64,000 nt of DNA from Anaerolineales bacterium (GTDB lineage: Bacteria; Chloroflexota; Anaerolineae; Anaerolineales; Villigracilaceae): the NCBI GenBank assembly GCA_025056175.1, contig JANWWK010000090.1, positions 1-64,000 on the forward strand. Direction: 5' to 3'. Positions 58,480 through 64,000 of this stretch are shown here, piece by piece (within the stretch, counting starts at the first letter, position 1; every line of letters begins with the position of its first letter). Made by a program: the position numbers and the translations under genes. The notes beneath the pieces are model-generated. The model was not told where the DNA came from and made no database searches. It worked only from the letters and a program-made list of their open reading frames with translations.

Positions 58480-59075
58480 GAAAGAGCTCTCAATCCTTCG
58501 AGAAAGACGTGAAAACTTCTTGAACGATTACGGTCAGGGTGCAGGTGTGGTGCAATTTGGCGTGCAGCTTCTATTTTTCGATATCCGCCCTGAAAATAGC
58601 CATATCGTTGAAGCCATCTTTCCAGCGCTTCCCACGTGCCACCTGACACGGCATCAGGGTTGCTGAACACCGCTGGCAAGCCAAGAGGCAGATTCGGATA
58701 GGCCGCACGCAGCGCTTCGGGGTCTCCTAAAAACCACGCTTCCAATTCTTCAACGATGATGCGATTCAAAACCTGAAAGCGCCCACCCTGCGTGCCGGTT
58801 TTTGTGGAAAGCCCTGCCTGCCGGGCAGCAGCCTCCAATTGCTCTTTCAGGTTGATGCAATCCTGACGGTCTTCATCTACCAGGACAACGATGCGGTAAT
58901 CGTCTGGCATCCAGCCTGCATATCCCCGCAGTAATCTGGGCAATTTTCGCAGTAAGTCGTGTTTGCCGCTGAAGGTGAGAATGTGCCAGGTCGTTTGAAG
59001 CGGCAGGAGACGCGGTAAAAGGATTTCGAGCGTTACCTGTGCGGATGGTTCTTCGACGAGAAACTCGATGTGCAT
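58476..59075 (-). CDS. DUF4276 family (TOPRIM-like) protein, partner of AAA ATPase
   Basis: MHIEFLVEEPSAQVTLEILLPRLL, RIVVLVDEDRQDC, VEELEAWFLGDPEALRAAYPNLP; ATG at 59075; stop overlaps GH30 start (ATGA). Confidence 0.85.
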   Translation of the reverse strand: MHIEFLVEEPSAQVTLEILLPRLLPLQTTWHILTFSGKHDLLRKLPRLLRGYAGWMPDDYRIVVLVDEDRQDCINLKEQLEAAARQAGLSTKTGTQGGRFQVLNRIIVEELEAWFLGDPEALRAAYPNLPLGLPAVFSNPDAVSGGTWEALERWLQRYGYFQGGYRKIEAARQIAPHLHPDRNRSRSFHVFLEGLRALS

Positions 59076-59089
59076 ATCCCAACCCCTGG

Positions 59090-60304
59090 CTAGCGAAGCG
59101 TCTCCATGCCTGCATTTGTGAGGGGGTCGCCTGTATGGAAGTAGCCCTCCACCCACAAATCACCCAGTAAGGCACCTGCCTGAGTGAACTGCTCAATGCC
59201 AGGAAGGTCAGCAGTGCGTTTGGCCTGGGTAAAGCCTTTTTCGTCGCGGTATAAAATCCACACTTCGCTGGGGTTGAGACCATTCAAAAAGAAAGGGGAG
59301 TGGGTCGTTACCATCAGTTGTGTTCGCGCAGAGGCAGCGCGGCACTCTTCGGCTAACTCGGGTAGCAGACGAGGATGCAGGTGATTCTCTGGCTCTTCAA
59401 TGCCAACCAGTTGCGGAGGCATGGGGTCATACAGAACTGTCAGGTAAGCCAGCAATTTCAAAGTGCCATCAGAGGCAAATCTGGCAAGAATCGGCTCACT
59501 GAACGGGGCATCTTTGATGCGAAGCAAAAGCCGCCCATCGGCCAGAAATTCGGCGTCCACTTTTTCCAGGCGAGGAACGCGGCGCGAAAGCACATGCAGA
59601 ATTTTTTCCAATCGTTCGGGATGCCGCTCTTTGAGATACTGGATAACATTTGGGAGATTGTCACCGATGGCGGAGAGGCGCTCCTGGGGGCCGGCCTCTG
59701 GCACGTTGCGCGCGCTGTCAGCGGTCAGGTACGAAAGATACCAGCCTGTGATAAAACGTCTCAGCGCGCTGACGCGCGGATGACGGGCAAATTGTCCCAG
59801 GGTATTAACGGCCAGGACTTCGGGTGTATCCAGCGTTTCTTCGCGGCGTTCGTCCTTTTCATCCGGCATTTCCCCTGTGACGACCAGGCCAGAGCCGCGT
59901 TTGAAATCCAGAAATCGGAACGGTTTACCACGCTGTTGCCGTTTCCATTGCAGCCATTCTTCGGCAACAACGGGGCCGTTTCGGTCTTCTTCGATGCTCA
60001 AGTGATATGTGATAAGAGGAGCACTCCGTCTTTCGCGGTATTGTAACTCAAACGTAATAGGACCTTCTGCGCCACGCGTGCGAAGTTCCCGGAAGCGGCC
60101 TCGTTTGTCCCAGGCGCGGCGCAAACCGAAGGTAAAACTCTCCGAAAGAAACGCAAAGACATCAAAAATCGTAGATTTTCCGCTCCCGTTCGGGCCGACA
60201 AACACGGTCAGAGGGGAAATTTTTCGGATTTCCAGGTTTTGCAGGGCGCGATAGTTCTGCACCTTAAGGGATTCGATGCGCGGAATGTCCAGCGTTTCGT
60301 TCAT
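59090..60304 (-). CDS. AAA_21 (OLD/SMC-like) ATPase
   Basis: Walker [33 protein letters not shown], Walker [26 protein letters not shown]. Confidence 0.92.
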   Translation of the reverse strand: MNETLDIPRIESLKVQNYRALQNLEIRKISPLTVFVGPNGSGKSTIFDVFAFLSESFTFGLRRAWDKRGRFRELRTRGAEGPITFELQYRERRSAPLITYHLSIEEDRNGPVVAEEWLQWKRQQRGKPFRFLDFKRGSGLVVTGEMPDEKDERREETLDTPEVLAVNTLGQFARHPRVSALRRFITGWYLSYLTADSARNVPEAGPQERLSAIGDNLPNVIQYLKERHPERLEKILHVLSRRVPRLEKVDAEFLADGRLLLRIKDAPFSEPILARFASDGTLKLLAYLTVLYDPMPPQLVGIEEPENHLHPRLLPELAEECRAASARTQLMVTTHSPFFLNGLNPSEVWILYRDEKGFTQAKRTADLPGIEQFTQAGALLGDLWVEGYFHTGDPLTNAGMETLR

Positions 60305-60373
60305 GGTTTCTCCGGTCTGGGTCGGCAAGATGCTACATACACTCTACTCCTGGTTATTATACAGGTAATCGTT

Positions 60374-62608
60374 TCATGGCCGGAAGTGGAAGGTATAGGT
60401 GGATTCCCATTCGGGGTGCGCCGGGTCGCGCAGGACGAGCGAAAAGCGGTCGAAGGGCAGGGCAGGCAGGGAAAACTCCAGCGCCGGGCCGGGCTGGTTT
60501 TGACCGGCGGGCGCGCCGGAGTGCGGCCAGTTGCCCAACAGAAACTCATTTTCGCCGAAGACCAGCGCCGCCTGGGCTTCTCCGGCGGGCAGGTCAGTAA
60601 GCGAATCGTTGAGCAGGAAGAGTTCGGCGCGGAAGGTTTCGCCAGGACGCCAGGAGAACTTCGGCACGCGCGCCGAGAGCAGCACCGGACGCAAAGCCGC
60701 TGCCACCGCCTGAAGCGCCGGTTTGGGACGCGCGGGCCACGAAACCAGGCTGCCGTTGACCGCCGCCGGCCAGGGTTCGTTGAAACACCAGTTGAGCGCC
60801 AGCGAGCAGACCGGCTTCTGCCGCCGGGCTTCCTCGAAAACAAAGCGCAGGCCCTCGGCGTGCAGCCATTGGCCTTGCGCCACCATCTCTTCCAGGCTGG
60901 CGGCGCGGCCAAAATAGGTTTCCTGGTTGTGGAGTTGCAGCCAGGCGTCCTCGCCCCAGGCGTCGAATCCGTGCCGCACAGCCCAGTGCGTGCCAGGACG
61001 CGGCGGGAAGAGTTCCTCCGGCGGAATCAGGCGTCGAATGGTTTCGGAATCGGCCAGGCCTGGCACGCCAAACTCGGTGTAAGCCATGTAACGCGACTCG
61101 GCGAAGTATTGAAAAACCTCGCGTCCATCGGGCAGGCGGAAGGTGTAACCGCCATGCGCCCAGCCGCACAACGGCGAGGTCGGCCAAAAGGGGCGTTCGG
61201 GGTCGAGGTCGAAGCAATTACGGTCGAGCAGCCGCAGGGCCAAATCCTGGTCGGTCATGCGTGACCAGTTGTTGAACAGTTCGTTGCCGCCGCACCACAG
61301 GGCCAGGCTGGTGCGGTGGCGCAGGCGGCGGATGATGGAACGCGATTCCTGGTCGAGAATTTGCAGGTAGTGCGGGTCGTTCTCGTAGCGGGCGCAGGCC
61401 AGCGGGAACTCCTGCCAGACCATCAGGCCGCGCTCATCGCACAGGTCGTAGAACGCATCCGGCGGCGTGACCGCCCCGCCCCAAACGCGAATCAGGTTGA
61501 AATTGGACTGTTTTGCCAGGTCGAGCAGGGGGCGGTACGCTTCGACGCTCAGCCGACCCGGGAAAATATCGGGGCTGACCAGGTTCGAGCCTTTGCCAAA
61601 GACCGCCCGCCCGTTGACTTCCAGCGTCAGCGGCGGCTTGTGGCGGCTTTTGGGGAAGACTTCCAAATCGGGGTCTTCCCACTGACCGGGGTACGTCACC
61701 AGACGGATGCGCCGGAAGCCGATGCGGGCTTCGGACTGGCCGTGAACCTGCTCCCGTTCATCGAACAGTTCCACGCGGCTGAGGTAAAGCGCCGCCGGAC
61801 CGCAGCCGTTCGGCCACCACAGTTCGGGCTGGTTGAGCGCAGCCTTCAGGGTGAGACGGGCTTCATCGCAGGGGGCTTCCTGCCGCAGGACGGGCTGACC
61901 GTGCGGGTCGAAGAGCGTCCAGCGCACCAGGCCCGGCCCCGGCTGGCTGAGTTCGACATCTACAGAAATGTCAGCGCGGCGCAGGTCGTCCGTCAAGCGA
62001 TAAAGCGTCTCGGCGGAACGCAGATGACAGGCCGGACGAATTTCAAGATACGTCTCGCGCCAGATGCCAAGCGGCACCAGGCGGGGGTGGAAGTCCCAGC
62101 CGTAACTGACCAGCGGCTTACAAAACGTGACCACCTTGACCGGTTTAGAAATTTCCCACTGCGGCGCAGGGTGGACGAGAATCTCCAACTGCGAACCCGG
62201 GCGGGCAATTTCGGTCAAATCCAGTTCGATGGGCGTGAACATGCCCTCCTGGGCGTGGAGCGCGCGCCCATCCAGGCGGATTTCGCACTGATAATCCACC
62301 CCGCCGCACACCAGGAACAGGCGTTCCTCCGGCGCAAGCGGTGGGAAGTCGAGCGCGGCGCGATAGAGCCAGAAGGAATGCTCCATCCAGGCATAATCGC
62401 GCGCCAGGACAATGCCGCCCTGGGCGGTGAAATGCGGTTCTTCGCCCGCTTCGGTGTGGAGATATTCCACCGGCAGCCAGCCCTGGGCGCGCGCCCAGTC
62501 GAGTTGCACCGCGCCCGGCACTTCGGCAGGGATGAACGTTTCGGGTGGGCGGGCGGCTTCGGGGGTTGGGCCGACCTGGAAGGAGAGTGGGAGGCGGCGA
62601 GGGGGCAT
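60374..62608 (-). CDS. GH2 beta-mannosidase-like
   Basis: N-terminal jelly-roll, FNLIRVWGGAVTPPDAFYDLCDERGLMVWQEFP, LWCGGNELFNNW, YTEFGVPGL. Confidence 0.92.
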   Translation of the reverse strand: MPPRRLPLSFQVGPTPEAARPPETFIPAEVPGAVQLDWARAQGWLPVEYLHTEAGEEPHFTAQGGIVLARDYAWMEHSFWLYRAALDFPPLAPEERLFLVCGGVDYQCEIRLDGRALHAQEGMFTPIELDLTEIARPGSQLEILVHPAPQWEISKPVKVVTFCKPLVSYGWDFHPRLVPLGIWRETYLEIRPACHLRSAETLYRLTDDLRRADISVDVELSQPGPGLVRWTLFDPHGQPVLRQEAPCDEARLTLKAALNQPELWWPNGCGPAALYLSRVELFDEREQVHGQSEARIGFRRIRLVTYPGQWEDPDLEVFPKSRHKPPLTLEVNGRAVFGKGSNLVSPDIFPGRLSVEAYRPLLDLAKQSNFNLIRVWGGAVTPPDAFYDLCDERGLMVWQEFPLACARYENDPHYLQILDQESRSIIRRLRHRTSLALWCGGNELFNNWSRMTDQDLALRLLDRNCFDLDPERPFWPTSPLCGWAHGGYTFRLPDGREVFQYFAESRYMAYTEFGVPGLADSETIRRLIPPEELFPPRPGTHWAVRHGFDAWGEDAWLQLHNQETYFGRAASLEEMVAQGQWLHAEGLRFVFEEARRQKPVCSLALNWCFNEPWPAAVNGSLVSWPARPKPALQAVAAALRPVLLSARVPKFSWRPGETFRAELFLLNDSLTDLPAGEAQAALVFGENEFLLGNWPHSGAPAGQNQPGPALEFSLPALPFDRFSLVLRDPAHPEWESTYTFHFRP

Positions 62609-62617
62609 GAACGCTCA
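62608..62617 (-). promoter_or_regulatory. Possible LacI-type operator half/site at LacI-GH2 junction
   Basis: TGAGCGTTCA on minus strand, same 10-mer as at 63671 and 63799. Confidence 0.35.
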
Positions 62618-63646
62618 CTTTTCGGCGGGCGGGGCGGTGCTTTCGCGCGCCATCAGTTTCGGGAAGATGATGCGCTGGTGTGGGGCCGAGCGCGGATTGG
62701 CGACCAGCGAAAGCAAATGCTGGACGGCGTTCGCGCCAAGAGCCTGATAATCCTGCTGGACGGTCGTGAGCGGCGGCGTGCAGTGACGGGCGAAATCCAT
62801 ATCGTCGAAGCCGGTGACGGAAATATCCTGCGGCACGCGCAGACCGGCCTCGTGGATGGCGTGAATGGCGCCCAGGGCGGTTTCATCGTTGGCGCACACC
62901 AGCGCCGTAAAGGGAGATTTCCCACGTTCGGCCAGCATCCGGCGGGTGATTTCGTAGCCCATGTCCATCGTGAAGTTGCCACTCTCGCTCAAAACCGGTT
63001 CCAGGCCGCGCGCGCCGAGCATCTCACGCAAAGTTTCGTGGCGAATGCGGGCGTCTTCATACTTATCTATTGTTCCGCTGATTTCGGCAAACCGGCGGTG
63101 ACCCAAATCCAGCAGGTGCTGCACCACCTGCCTCATGCCGTATTCCTGGTCAATCAGGACGGAATTGGTCTCGTAGCCCATGCTGCACCCGACAATCACA
63201 ATCGGCGTTCCGGCGACGATTTTGAGCAATTCGGCATACGACATGCCACGCCAGGGCATGACGAGAAGCAGGCCATCTACCTGGCTGGCGATGATTTCGG
63301 TCAACTTCTGGCGCAGTTCGGGGATCGAATAGGTCTCGTGCAGGGTGGTCAGCCGCAGTTGGTAACCTTCGGTGTAAGCAGCCTCTTCCATCGAGGGAAT
63401 CATGCGGACGTTGTACTTATCGCACACCAGCACGTGAACCGCGTGCGAACGTCCCGTCACCAGGCTGCGCGCGGCGCGGTTGGGACGGTAGTTCAGCTCT
63501 TCAATGGCCTTCCGCACCTTTTCCAGCGTGTGGGGGGCAACATTGGGCATGTTATTGATGACGCGCGAGACGGTCTGGTACGAGACGCCAGCCAGTCTGG
63601 CAACATCTTCCAGCGTGGGGGGAGAATCGAGAGATTTTTGTGGCAT
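62615..63646 (-). CDS. LacI-family transcriptional regulator
   Basis: TLEDVARLAGVSYQTVSRVINNMPNVAPHTLEKVRKAIEELNYRPNRAARSL. Confidence 0.97.
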   Translation of the reverse strand: MPQKSLDSPPTLEDVARLAGVSYQTVSRVINNMPNVAPHTLEKVRKAIEELNYRPNRAARSLVTGRSHAVHVLVCDKYNVRMIPSMEEAAYTEGYQLRLTTLHETYSIPELRQKLTEIIASQVDGLLLVMPWRGMSYAELLKIVAGTPIVIVGCSMGYETNSVLIDQEYGMRQVVQHLLDLGHRRFAEISGTIDKYEDARIRHETLREMLGARGLEPVLSESGNFTMDMGYEITRRMLAERGKSPFTALVCANDETALGAIHAIHEAGLRVPQDISVTGFDDMDFARHCTPPLTTVQQDYQALGANAVQHLLSLVANPRSAPHQRIIFPKLMARESTAPPAEK

Positions 63647-63670
63647 ATCTACAAACCCAACTTAAAGATA

Positions 63671-63680
63671 TGAGCGTTCA
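63671..63680 (+). promoter_or_regulatory. Candidate LacI-family operator
   Basis: TATGAGCGTTCACA, near-palindromic CG-centred LacI-type site, upstream of the LacI gene. Confidence 0.6.
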
Positions 63681-63798
63681 CAAATAGTATAGTACAATTT
63701 GCATATAGAAGTGCATTAGAACTTATCAAGAGCCCAAAAAAGTAGCAATACTTCGTTTTTTGCTGGTCAATTCGCCCAAAATGATTATACCAGGCAGA

Positions 63799-63808
63799 TG
63801 AGCGTTCA
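63799..63808 (+). promoter_or_regulatory. Candidate LacI-family operator
   Basis: GATGAGCGTTCACA, second copy, about 100 bp upstream of the GH3 start. Confidence 0.6.
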
Positions 63809-63908
63809 CACGTTCTCTCCATTATAGTACAGCAAGCCCGGTTTCGGCTCGCACAATCCTACCACAGACCCGCGCCGGACATCATTCCATCTTTGCGAGG
63901 AAACCCAA

Positions 63909-64000
63909 ATGTCCCACTCTACTCCTTACCGCAACCCCGCCCTGCCTATCGAAGAACGCATCGCTGATTTGCTCTCGCGCATGACGCTGGCCGAAAAATG
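63909..64000 (+). CDS. GH3 beta-glucosidase, N-terminal fragment cut by window edge
   Basis: MSHSTPYRNPALPIEERIADLLSRMTLAEK, typical GH3 N-terminus. Confidence 0.88.
   Translation, partial: MSHSTPYRNPALPIEERIADLLSRMTLAEK

Noticed and set aside
61316-63673. 785-aa + strand ORF antisense to GH2 and LacI genes
   Set aside because: Spans two well-supported minus-strand genes in one frame; shadow ORF without domain motifs.
1-64000. CRISPR arrays, prophage, integrase or transposase genes
   Set aside because: None found in the ORF track or by reading intergenic DNA; no direct-repeat/spacer periodicity, no integrase or phage structural motifs.

Overview
The window is a gene-dense bacterial chromosome segment of about 64 kb with moderately high GC. 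Gene content suggests a Chloroflexota/Anaerolineae-like organism, but that is inference only. I see no rRNA, tRNA, CRISPR array or transposase. Blocks from left to right: (1) a surface-glycan block at 0.2-12.2 kb with membrane glycosyltransferases, PseB-like dehydratase, RmlD-like reductase, NeuB/PseI-like synthase, GT4, SpsF-like cytidylyltransferase and GT2; (2) housekeeping genes at 12.3-19.6 kb (S41 protease, YugP-like peptidase, YjbQ, UvrD-like helicase, nucleosidase, CinA-C, DegV); (3) a minus-strand chitin/GlcNAc-type catabolic locus at 19.7-30.6 kb (GH18, GH3/NagZ, ABC sugar importer, PIG-L deacetylase, ROK sugar-kinase-like protein, ROK repressor); (4) 30.7-38 kb with a glycosidase, a tandem pair of DarA/PstA-like c-di-AMP receptor proteins, a Nudix-like winged-helix regulator and other genes; (5) a two-gene AAA-ATPase + DUF4276/TOPRIM-like operon at 38.1-39.9 kb; (6) RNase Y, RecX, malic enzyme-PTA fusion, PAP2, TgpA-like transglutaminase, GAF-PAS-cyclase, AzlCD; (7) a GH30/GH2/LacI/GH3 polysaccharide locus at 55-64 kb with a second, divergent AAA-ATPase + DUF4276 operon embedded in it. 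The best candidates for something under-described are the two bipartite ATPase/DUF4276 modules, especially the one translationally coupled to a GH30 gene. Others are the tandem c-di-AMP receptor pair, a Ser/Asp/Trp repeat membrane protein, a MITE-like inverted-repeat element, and predicted LacI and ROK operators. All family calls come from reading motifs by eye; no database search was run.
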